From: Euzebyaceae bacterium
GTDB lineage: Bacteria; Actinomycetota; Nitriliruptoria; Euzebyales; Egibacteraceae
NCBI GenBank assembly: GCA_013696915.1
Contig: JACCXR010000459.1
Coordinates: 1-7,474 of the forward strand
DNA length: 7,474 nt
Direction: 5' to 3'
Position numbers and translations under genes: made by a program. The notes under the pieces were generated by a model. The model had not been told where the DNA came from, did not search any database, and worked only from the letters and a program-made list of their open reading frames with translations. Below, one piece after another: positions 1-5,486 of the stretch (position 1 is its first letter; every line of letters begins with the position of its first letter).

Positions 1-1
1 C

Positions 2-475
2 ATGCCACGCACCCTGCCGGTCGCCGACGTCATGAGCGCCCCGGTCGTCACCGTCTCCCCCGACGACTCGATCGAGGCCGCGGTGCGGGTCCTCGCCGAG
101 CGGGGCATCAGCGGCGCTCCCGTGGTCGGCGCCGACGGCCGGCTCGTCGGGCTGCTCGACGACAGCGACCTGCTGCTCTCCGAGGCCCGCCTCCACGGCC
201 CCACGACCGTCGAGCTGTTCGGCGCCTACCTGACCCTGCCCGGCGAGAAGCGCCGGTACGAGCAGGAACTCCAACACGCGCTCGGCCGGACGGTCGGCGA
301 GGTCATGGAGTCCGAGCCCGCCACGGTCGGCGAGGACGCCATCGTCGAGGACGTCGCCACGATCATGGTCGACCGGGACGTGTCCAGGGTCCCGGTCCTG
401 GACTCCGACCGGCGCGTCGTCGGCATCGTGACCCGCGGCGACCTCGTGAAGGCGATGTACCGCAGCCTCGACTGA
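2..475 (+). CDS. Two-CBS-domain protein
   Basis: A 157-residue soluble protein made almost entirely of a CBS pair. The first CBS covers about residues 7-60 (VADVMSAPVVTVSPDDSI, then GAPVVGADGRLVGLLDDSDL). The second covers about 98-154 (VGEVMESEPATVGEDA, then SRVPVLDSDRRVVGIVTRGDL). Each has the usual 'V-x-x-V-M' opening and the 'G-I/L-(V/L)-(T/D)-x-x-D-L' closing strand and helix. A helical linker (about 61-97, with ELFGAYLTLPGEKRRYEQEL) joins them, as in many stand-alone bacterial CBS proteins. CBS pairs (Bateman modules) commonly bind adenine nucleotides, SAM or NAD and act as energy or redox sensors, but no effector domain is attached and no ligand can be assigned. The start is the ATG at base 2. 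Any upstream start or ribosome site lies outside the window, so the N-terminus is not certain. The next gene follows 64 bases downstream on the same strand. Confidence 0.9.
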   Translation: MPRTLPVADVMSAPVVTVSPDDSIEAAVRVLAERGISGAPVVGADGRLVGLLDDSDLLLSEARLHGPTTVELFGAYLTLPGEKRRYEQELQHALGRTVGEVMESEPATVGEDAIVEDVATIMVDRDVSRVPVLDSDRRVVGIVTRGDLVKAMYRSLD

Positions 476-503
476 GCGGCGCCCGCGCCCGCGGCCGGCG
501 GGT

Positions 504-509
504 TACGCT
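504..509 (+). promoter_or_regulatory. Possible -10 hexamer before the USP-like gene
   Basis: TACGCT fits the actinobacterial -10 pattern TAnnnT and lies 30 bases before the ATG at 540, leaving room for a short leader. No convincing -35 is visible. The same bases also lie in the loop of a GC-rich imperfect hairpin (489-524), so this could equally be a structured spacer between two co-transcribed genes. Weak call. Confidence 0.25.
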
Positions 510-539
510 CGGGCCCGCCCGCGGCGAAAGGGGAAGGTC

Positions 540-965
540 ATGGCCCGGTACCTGGTGGTCGCCAACTTGACGCTCGGGGGGGAGCAGCTGCTCGCGACGG
601 TGCGGGACCGGGCCGCCGCCGGGGACGCCGAGATCCACGTCCTCGTCCCGGCCTCGTCCGGGGCGTCGTGGCACGCCCACGATGAGGACTCCGACGTCCG
701 GCTCGCGCACGAGCGGCTCCAGCACGCGATCGAGCAGTTCTCCGAACTCGGGGTCGAGGTCACCGGCGAGGTCGGTGACTTCCGGCCCATCGAGGCGATC
801 GGTGACGTGCTCCGCCGCGAGCCGCCCTTCGACGAGATCATCCTGTCGACGCTGCCCTCCGGGCCGTCGAAGTGGATGCGCATGGACCTGCCGAGGCGGG
901 TGGAACGCGCCTACGACGTGCCCGTCACCCACGTGGTCGGGGCGGCGCGCACGCCCGCCGGCTGA
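540..965 (+). CDS. Universal stress protein-like (USP/Rossmann) small protein
   Basis: A 141-residue soluble protein. It opens with a hydrophobic strand (RYLVVANLTLGG, 3-14), followed by a helix and a second strand (EIHVLVPASS, 31-40). After an acidic, His-containing stretch (44-53) come a helix (55-70), strand VEVTGEV (72-78) and a C-terminal block DEIILSTLPSGPSKWMRMDL (98-117) ending in VPVTHV. The alternating strand/helix order, and the 'DEII-STLP-G-S-W-R-DLP' block, recall universal-stress-like proteins that I know from actinobacterial genomes. The classic ATP-binding G-2x-G-9x-G(S/T) loop is not clear; GPS at 108-110 takes its place, so nucleotide binding is unproven. The ATG at 540 is supported by a purine-rich ribosome site (AAAGGGGAAGG, 527-537). 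It probably shares a transcript with the CBS gene. Its stop lies 12 bases from the converging ppx stop. Function in the cell is unknown. Confidence 0.8.
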   Translation: MARYLVVANLTLGGEQLLATVRDRAAAGDAEIHVLVPASSGASWHAHDEDSDVRLAHERLQHAIEQFSELGVEVTGEVGDFRPIEAIGDVLRREPPFDEIILSTLPSGPSKWMRMDLPRRVERAYDVPVTHVVGAARTPAG

Positions 966-977
966 CCCGAAACCAGC

Positions 978-1889
978 TCAGCCCTCCAGCAGTCCGAGGG
1001 CGAGACCGTCGAGGATGTCGGACTCGCTGACCAGCACGTCGGCGAATTGGAACCGCTCCATCGTCCGGGTCAGGATCAGCGCGCCGCCGACGATGACGTC
1101 CTCGCGGCCGGGCGCCATGGGGCCCAGCGCCGCCCGCGCGGCGACCGGCATGACGGCGAGCCTGCCGGTCAGAGCGACCACCTGGTCGATCGGGATGCGG
1201 GTGGAGTGGACGCGTTCGGGGTCGTGGACCTCGAGGCCGACGAACAGCGCCGCCAGCGTCGTCACCGTCCCCGCCACGCCGACCAGGGTCCGCGCCGAGC
1301 CAGGGGCCACCAGCCCGTCGACGACGTCGAGCTCGGCGTCGACCAGCTCGTACGCCGCCTGGATCTCGTCGGCGGTCGGCGGGTCGGTCGGCAGGCACCT
1401 CTCGGTCAGCCGCACGCACCCGAGCTGGCGGCTGGTCATGGCCTCGGGGACGTCGACGCCGCGGATGTACTCGGTGGAACCGCCCCCGATGTCGAGGACG
1501 AGGTAGGGGACCTCCCCCTCCACCGCTGCCGTCGCGCCCCGGAACGCCGTCGTCGCCTCTTCGTCGCCGGACAGCACCTCCGCGTCCACCCCGGCGCGCG
1601 CGCGCACGCCGTCGAAGAACCGGTCGCGGTCCGCGGCGTCGCGGACGGCGCTGGTGGCGCTGATGCGCACGCGCTCGGCGCCCAGCGCGCGCCAGCGGTC
1701 GGCGTAGTCGCCGATGCAGTCGAGCGTTCGGGCCAGGGCGCCGTCGTCGAGGTGGCCGGTCGCGTCCACGCCGGCGCCGAGCCGGGTGATGCGCATCGCA
1801 CGCTCGAGGCTGCGGAGCGGCTCCCCCGGTTCGGCGACGAGCAGGCGGACGGAGTTGGTGCCGACGTCAACGGCGGCGACGCGGGTCAT
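978..1889 (-). CDS. ppx: Ppx/GppA-family exopolyphosphatase or pppGpp phosphatase
   Basis: A 303-residue member of the ASKHA-fold Ppx/GppA family, which removes terminal phosphate from polyphosphate and/or the 5' phosphate of pppGpp. Visible motifs: phosphate-1 loop AAVDVGTNSVRLLVAE (5-20), ATSAVRDA (78-85), SGDEEA with the catalytic-type glutamate pair E110/E111, phosphate-2 loop VLDIGGGSTEY (131-141), and GVAGTVTTLAA (204-214). The C-terminus (ESDILDGLALGLL) is family-typical. It lacks the C-terminal HD-like domain of the roughly 500-residue E. coli PPX and is similar in size to the short actinobacterial PPX proteins. The ATG at 1889 overlaps the DUF501 stop as ATGA, so translation is probably coupled. 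The frame stays open upstream, but the family N-terminus (DVGTNS at residues 7-12) fixes the start here. Which substrate dominates cannot be read from sequence. It is the last gene of the eno-side operon. Confidence 0.95.
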   Translation of the reverse strand: MTRVAAVDVGTNSVRLLVAEPGEPLRSLERAMRITRLGAGVDATGHLDDGALARTLDCIGDYADRWRALGAERVRISATSAVRDAADRDRFFDGVRARAGVDAEVLSGDEEATTAFRGATAAVEGEVPYLVLDIGGGSTEYIRGVDVPEAMTSRQLGCVRLTERCLPTDPPTADEIQAAYELVDAELDVVDGLVAPGSARTLVGVAGTVTTLAALFVGLEVHDPERVHSTRIPIDQVVALTGRLAVMPVAARAALGPMAPGREDVIVGGALILTRTMERFQFADVLVSESDILDGLALGLLEG

Positions 1890-2458
1890 GCGGCGGGCTC
1901 CTCGGCCTCGGGCAGGGTGACGCAGGGGTGCGGGCAGGCCATCGGCTCGATCCGCTCCCCCACCCACGCCCCGACGGGGTTGTCGCGGGTCGCCAGGTGG
2001 TGGCCGTACAGGCTGTGCAGGCACTTCACCCGCGCGGGCATCCCGCCGGCGGCGGGATCTCGTGGCAGCCGTCCGCCGAGGGCGTCGCGGGCCGCGACGT
2101 AGCGCCGGCCGGCGGCAGCGTACGCCTCCGCGAAGTCGGCGTCGGCGGCCAGCCGGTCGTTGAGGCCGACCATGGCCCCCTCGGCTTCCAGCCGCCCGAC
2201 GTGGCGGTTGGCGATCGGGCAGGTGAGCCAGAACAGGGTCGGGAACGGCGTGCCGTCGTCGAGCAGGGGGCTCACGCGCACGACCGCGGGCAGTCCCCAA
2301 CCGCAGCGCACCGCCACGGCGGAGCGCCCGCGCAGCGGCCGGCCGATCATGCGGGTCGCGAGCGCCGCGTCGCGGTCGCCGATCGCAGGGCGGGCGAGCT
2401 GGGCCTCGTACGAGGCGTCTGCGGCGGGCCGGAGCGCGTCTTCCACGCCGTCCACCAT
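1886..2458 (-). CDS. DUF501 family protein
   Basis: A 190-residue soluble protein of the DUF501 family, whose function is unknown. Family signatures are VVRVSPLLDDGTPFPTLFWL (59-78) and the C-terminal block GGMPARVKCLHSLYGHHLA (138-156) followed by NPVGAW. K145-C146-L147-H148 with H153/H154, and a second cluster C175-P-H-P-C179, could form a metal site (inference). In Mycobacterium the equivalent gene (Rv1025) sits between the FtsB-like Rv1024 and ppx Rv1026, and the same order holds here. I chose the ATG at 2458. A TTG in frame at 2482 would add eight residues, but its ribosome site would fall inside a stable stem-loop. GTG at 2455 is another option. No clear Shine-Dalgarno precedes any of these starts. 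The stop overlaps the ppx start by 4 bases. Confidence 0.9.
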   Translation of the reverse strand: MVDGVEDALRPAADASYEAQLARPAIGDRDAALATRMIGRPLRGRSAVAVRCGWGLPAVVRVSPLLDDGTPFPTLFWLTCPIANRHVGRLEAEGAMVGLNDRLAADADFAEAYAAAGRRYVAARDALGGRLPRDPAAGGMPARVKCLHSLYGHHLATRDNPVGAWVGERIEPMACPHPCVTLPEAEEPAA

Positions 2459-2482
2459 GGCGGGCGGCGTCGATCGCCGCAA

Positions 2483-2516
2483 CGCGGCGCGGACCGGGCT
2501 TGCAGGTCGCGCCGCG
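2483..2516 (-). other. GC-rich stem-loop between ftsB and DUF501
   Basis: Bases 2483-2491 pair with 2508-2516, and 2493-2495 pair with 2505-2507. Together they give a 12-bp stem with one bulged base (2492) and a 9-base loop (2496-2504). No T-run follows on the minus strand, so it is not a standard intrinsic terminator. It lies just before the DUF501 start and its right arm is built from the first copy of the direct repeat. It may attenuate translation or transcription or act as an mRNA processing barrier (inference). Confidence 0.55.
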
Positions 2517-2559
2517 AGCGGTCAGACCCGGGCTTGCAGGTCGCGCCGCGAGCGGTCAG
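2494..2559. repeat. Tandem direct repeat, two perfect 32-bp copies
   Basis: Copies at 2494-2525 and 2528-2559 are identical over 32 bases (each begins CCGGGCTTGCAGGTCGCG and ends GCGGTCAG) and are separated by two bases (AC), giving a 34-bp period. The second copy contains the ftsB stop codon (2556-2558). The first copy carries a duplicate of that stop and lies wholly in the spacer. This looks like a recent local duplication or two units of a small intergenic repeat family. Confidence 0.9.
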
Positions 2560-3002
2560 CCGAACAGCTCGCGCACCGCGTCCGTCAAACGCCGGTACCA
2601 GGGCCCGTCGGTCCGGGGGTCGGGCTCGGGCGGCCGGGGGCGGATCTGCTGGTCCTCGGGCTCGGGGGTCACGACGACGTAGGGGATCTCACCGGGGCGG
2701 ACGAGGCCGTGCTCCTCCCGTGCGAGGAGCTCAAGCTGCTCAGGGTCCTCGAGCGCCGCACGGCGCTCGGAGAGCTCGTCGACGCCGGCTTCGAGCCGCT
2801 CCTGCGTCGCGGTGAGTTCGTCCACCCGCGCCGCCGCCGCGGTGTAGCTCTGCAGCGGCCGGACCGCCATCGCGCCGAGCAGCACCACGACGAGGACGAC
2901 GACGGCGAGGAGAGAGAGCCGATCCCCCGCCGCGGACCGGCGCAGCCGCCCTCGGCGTCGTCGCCGGCGGGGGCCCGGAGGAGGTCGGCGCCGGCCGGTC
3001 AC
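2556..3002 (-). CDS. ftsB: FtsB/DivIC-family septum formation initiator
   Basis: A 148-residue single-pass membrane protein with the FtsB/DivIC layout. It has an Arg/Pro-rich cytoplasmic N-terminus (2-28, with a run of six Arg), one TM helix (about 29-47, LSLLAVVVLVVVLLGAMAV), an extracytoplasmic coiled coil (about 55-88, VDELTATQERLEAGVDELSE) and the family's terminal block LLAREEHGLVRPGEIPYVVV (92-111). A Pro/acid-rich tail follows. In known systems these proteins join FtsL and FtsQ in the divisome and help switch on septal peptidoglycan synthesis. The start is the GTG at 3002, whose last two bases plus the next A form the enolase stop (GTGA, 4-base overlap), so translation is probably coupled to eno. 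The frame is open further upstream but runs antiphase inside enolase. The position after eno and before DUF501 matches Rv1024 in Mycobacterium. Confidence 0.9.
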   Translation of the reverse strand: MTGRRRPPPGPRRRRRRGRLRRSAAGDRLSLLAVVVLVVVLLGAMAVRPLQSYTAAAARVDELTATQERLEAGVDELSERRAALEDPEQLELLAREEHGLVRPGEIPYVVVTPEPEDQQIRPRPPEPDPRTDGPWYRRLTDAVRELFG

Positions 3003-4306
3003 GACGCTCCGGCGCCGCCGGTCGGGACCGGGCCGCGGAGGAACGCCCGCGGCCCGGCGTAGCGGGCGGCGTCGCCGAGGAGGCCCTCGATGCGGAGGAG
3101 TTGGTTGTACTTCGCGACCCGGTCGCTGCGCGCGGGCGCGCCCGTCTTGATCTGCCCCGCGTTGGTCGCCACGGCGAGGTCGGCGATGGTCGTGTCCTCG
3201 GTCTCGCCGGAACGGTGGCTCACCATGCAGGTCCACCCCGCGCGGTGCGTCACCTCCATCGTCTCCAGCGTCTCGGTGAGCGTGCCGATCTGGTTGACCT
3301 TGATCAGGACGCTGTTCGCGGACCGTTCCGCGATGCCGCGCCGCACCCGGTCGGTGTTGGTGACGAACAGGTCGTCGCCGACGACCTGGCACCGGTCCCC
3401 GATGCGCGCCGTCAGCGCCGCCCAGCCCTCCCAGTCGTCCTCGGCCATGCCGTCCTCGACCGACACGATCGGGTAGCGCTCGACGAGCCCGGCGAGGAAG
3501 TCGACCATCTCCTCGGAGGTGAGTTCCCGGCCCTCACCCTCCAGGCGGTAGCGGCCGTCGGAATGGAACTCCGACGCGGCGGCGTCCATCGCGAGCGCCA
3601 CGTCCGCGCCCGCCTCGTAGCCCGCCGCCTCGACCGCCTCGAGGATCAGGTCCAGGGCGGCGGTGTTCGACCCGAGGTCAGGGGCGAACCCGCCCTCGTC
3701 GCCAAGACCCGTCGACAGGCCCCTGGCGCGCAGGACGCCCTTGAGGCGGTGATAGATCTCCGCGCCCATCCGCACCGCCTCGCGGAAGCTCGGCGCGCCG
3801 ACCGGAGCGACCATGAACTCCTGGAAGTCCACGTTGGAGTCGGCGTGCGCCCCGCCGTTGAGGATGTTCATCATCGGCACGGGCAGCAGGTGCGCGTTCG
3901 GGCCGCCGAGGTAGGCGTACAGGGGCAGCTGGCACGAGGCGGCCGCGGCCTTGGCGACGGCGAGGCTGGCGCCGAGCAGCGCGTTCGCGCCGAGCCCCGA
4001 CTTGTCGTCGGTGCCGTCCAGTTCCAGCAGGGTCGCGTCGACCGCCCGCTGGTCCGTCGCGTCCTGTCCGGCCAGGGCCGGACCGATGACGTCCGAGACG
4101 TTCGCGACGGCCCGCAGCACCCCCTTGCCGAGATAGCGGTCGCCGTCGCCGTCGCGCAGTTCCACGGCCTCGAAAGCCCCGGTCGACGCGCCGCTCGGGA
4201 CGGCGGCGCGTCCGACGGAGCCGTCGACGAGCAGGCAGTCCACCTCGACGGTCGGATTCCCGCGCGAGTCGAGCAGCTCACGCGCGACCAGTGCCTCGAT
4301 CTCCAC
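2999..4306 (-). CDS. eno: Enolase (phosphopyruvate hydratase)
   Basis: A full-length 435-residue enolase, which converts 2-phosphoglycerate to phosphoenolpyruvate in glycolysis. Motifs run in order: ARELLDSRGNPTVEVD (8-23), SGASTG (38-43), NILNGGAHADSNVDFQEFM (147-165, E163), GLGDEGGFAP (200-209, proton donor E204), Mg ligands D241, E284 (VSVEDGM) and D311 (GDDLFVTN), the base K336 (LIKVNQIGT), SHRSGETED (363-371, substrate-binding R365/S366) and K387 (QIKTGAP). All expected catalytic residues are present. The C-terminal tail (about 425-435, Pro/Gly-rich) is not part of the core. The start is GTG at 4306, preceded by GAGGAGGG (4317-4324) with a 10-base spacer. Its stop overlaps the ftsB start. 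A promoter-like pair lies in the AT-rich spacer upstream. The sugar-uptake cluster lies immediately upstream on the same strand. Confidence 0.98.
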   Translation of the reverse strand: MEIEALVARELLDSRGNPTVEVDCLLVDGSVGRAAVPSGASTGAFEAVELRDGDGDRYLGKGVLRAVANVSDVIGPALAGQDATDQRAVDATLLELDGTDDKSGLGANALLGASLAVAKAAAASCQLPLYAYLGGPNAHLLPVPMMNILNGGAHADSNVDFQEFMVAPVGAPSFREAVRMGAEIYHRLKGVLRARGLSTGLGDEGGFAPDLGSNTAALDLILEAVEAAGYEAGADVALAMDAAASEFHSDGRYRLEGEGRELTSEEMVDFLAGLVERYPIVSVEDGMAEDDWEGWAALTARIGDRCQVVGDDLFVTNTDRVRRGIAERSANSVLIKVNQIGTLTETLETMEVTHRAGWTCMVSHRSGETEDTTIADLAVATNAGQIKTGAPARSDRVAKYNQLLRIEGLLGDAARYAGPRAFLRGPVPTGGAGAS

Positions 4307-4336
4307 TTGACCGTCACCCTCCTCAATATACTTGCC

Positions 4337-4366
4337 ACTCTAGGTCACAGTTATGCACTCCTACAA
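4337..4366 (-). promoter_or_regulatory. Likely promoter of the eno-ftsB-DUF501-ppx operon
   Basis: On the minus strand TTGTAG (4366-4361) and TAGAGT (4342-4337) are separated by 18 bases, matching a sigma-70-type -35 and the actinobacterial -10 TAnnnT. A start near 4330 would leave a leader of about 24 bases that still contains the GAGGAGGG ribosome site. The surrounding bases (about 4325-4369) are much more AT-rich than the rest of the window. Confidence 0.5.
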
Positions 4367-4388
4367 CGACCCTCCGCTTCCGGGACGG

Positions 4389-5357
4389 TCACCCGCCCCG
4401 CGGGAGGCCGGCAGCATCGATGTGCGGCCCGTCGGCCCGCCACTCGACGTCCAGCGGATCCGACAGCTCGCCGACGAAGGCCCCCGTGGCGTCCAGGAAG
4501 CGCGAGGCGACCAACCGGTCGCCGTCGGGCGTGGCGACGATCTTGCCGGTGTAGTGGGAGCCAAGCGGGTCGCCGAGCAGGAACGCGTCGCGCGCCGGTC
4601 GGTAGGGCCCCGTCGGCGCATCGGCGACATAGACCACAAGGCCGCCGTGGGCGTCTCCGGCGCCGGCGCCGCGCCGGCGATGCGAATGCCAGGCGGCTGA
4701 CGCCGACGCCACCAGCCACCACCGGTCGGCGCGTTCGAGCACCTGGGGGACCTCCATCATCCAGAAGTGCCCGAGTTCGGCGACCGGGGGATGGACGATC
4801 CAGTGCCGCCAGTCGTCGCTCGTGGCCAGCGCGATCGTGCCGCGCTCGTCCCAGGGACCGCGGTTGGAGCGGGCGGTGATGTAGAGGTGGACCCGCCCGT
4901 CGACGATGACCGGATGGGGGTCGCGCCAGTGGAGGTTGCCGTCGGGGCCGCCGGTCGTCTCGTACCACGCGGGGTCGGCGTCGAGGATCGGTTCGGTCGT
5001 GACGCGCACGAAGCGGTCGAGGTCGTCGGAGACCGCGTGTCCGATGCGCTGCAGGGTGTAGCCGTGCGCGCGGGAGATGCCGGTGTAGAAGAAGTGGGCG
5101 AGCCCGTCGTGGACGGCGACGCTGCCGCTCCAGACGGACCCGTCGTCGAAGGAGCCGGGCCGGCCCTGCGAGAAGGCGGTGCCGCGCTCCTCCCAGGTGA
5201 CGAGGTCCCGGGAGACGGCGTGCCCGACCTCGGCCATGGCGTGGCGCTGCTCCGGGTCGGCGAGGCCCTTGGGCGCCTGCAGGTAGTAGGCGTGGTGGAT
5301 GCCGTCCATCTCGACGAACCAGGCGTCCCAGAGGATGTGCTCGGCGGGCTGGTACAC
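4389..5357 (-). CDS. Glycoside hydrolase, GH32/GH68-like five-blade beta-propeller
   Basis: A 322-residue protein with no signal peptide or TM segment, so it is probably cytoplasmic. It carries a clan GH-J-type acid triad: a putative nucleophile D11 in ILWDAWFV, a transition-state stabiliser D146 in HWRDPHPV, and an acid/base E202 in WMMEVPQVL. A GSVWSGSVAV strand (73-82) and YTGIS (91-95) add to this. WDxW and WSGS resemble GH68 (levansucrase type), whereas E-V-P-Q resembles the GH32 'EC-P' site. The length covers only the propeller; the C-terminal beta-sandwich of GH32 is absent. The probable role is release of fructose or another sugar from an imported oligosaccharide, but the substrate is not fixed, and GH43-like activity is an alternative. 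The start is GTG at 5357 with GGAGAG at 5366-5371, an 8-base spacer. The gene follows the two sugar permeases by 129 bases on the same strand. Confidence 0.82.
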   Translation of the reverse strand: MYQPAEHILWDAWFVEMDGIHHAYYLQAPKGLADPEQRHAMAEVGHAVSRDLVTWEERGTAFSQGRPGSFDDGSVWSGSVAVHDGLAHFFYTGISRAHGYTLQRIGHAVSDDLDRFVRVTTEPILDADPAWYETTGGPDGNLHWRDPHPVIVDGRVHLYITARSNRGPWDERGTIALATSDDWRHWIVHPPVAELGHFWMMEVPQVLERADRWWLVASASAAWHSHRRRGAGAGDAHGGLVVYVADAPTGPYRPARDAFLLGDPLGSHYTGKIVATPDGDRLVASRFLDATGAFVGELSDPLDVEWRADGPHIDAAGLPRGG

Positions 5358-5432
5358 GAAAGCGGCTCTCCGTCGGGCGGGCTCGCGGGCTGGCGGAAGG
5401 ACCGTGGGTCGGCGCCGCCCCGGCCGGGCGTG

Positions 5433-5465
5433 TGCCCCGGCCCGGGCAGTGCACCGGCCGGGGCA
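5433..5465 (-). other. Stem-loop between permease and hydrolase genes
   Basis: TGCCCCGGCC (5433-5442) and GGCCGGGGCA (5456-5465) form a perfect 10-bp inverted repeat with a 13-base loop, 22 bases past the permease stop on the minus strand. No T-run follows. Further GC palindromes lie just beside it (5419-5429). It may act as a partial terminator or as an RNA 3'-end stabiliser that sets lower hydrolase expression relative to the permeases (inference). Confidence 0.5.
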
Positions 5466-5486
5466 ACCCGACGGGAGATGGGCGGC

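Noticed and set aside
489..524. Terminator between the CBS and USP-like genes
   Set aside because: The hairpin is imperfect, with an unequal internal loop and no T-run, and it overlaps the possible -10.
966..977. Bidirectional terminator between the converging USP-like and ppx genes
   Set aside because: The 12-base gap has no inverted repeat or T-run.
2459..2482. TTG at 2482 as the DUF501 start
   Set aside because: It adds eight non-family residues and would place the ribosome site in a stable stem-loop. ATG at 2458 is more likely, though not proven.
2494..2559. Possible CRISPR mini-array
   Set aside because: Only two copies, a two-base gap instead of a spacer of about 30 bases, and no cas genes nearby.
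4325..4330. TATATT as the -10 of the eno promoter
   Set aside because: A start from it would fall inside or next to the ribosome site, and no fitting -35 is present. The TTGTAG/TAGAGT pair is better placed.
4331..4360. CIRCE/HspR-like heat-shock operator suggested by two CACTC sequences
   Set aside because: The two elements point the same way instead of forming the required inverted repeat with a 9-base gap.
3101..4879. Long open frame on the plus strand (about 590 codons) antisense to eno and part of the hydrolase
   Set aside because: It runs across two real genes and a promoter spacer, is rich in Arg, Gly, Val and His with no domain, and is explained by high-GC codon bias on the opposite strand.
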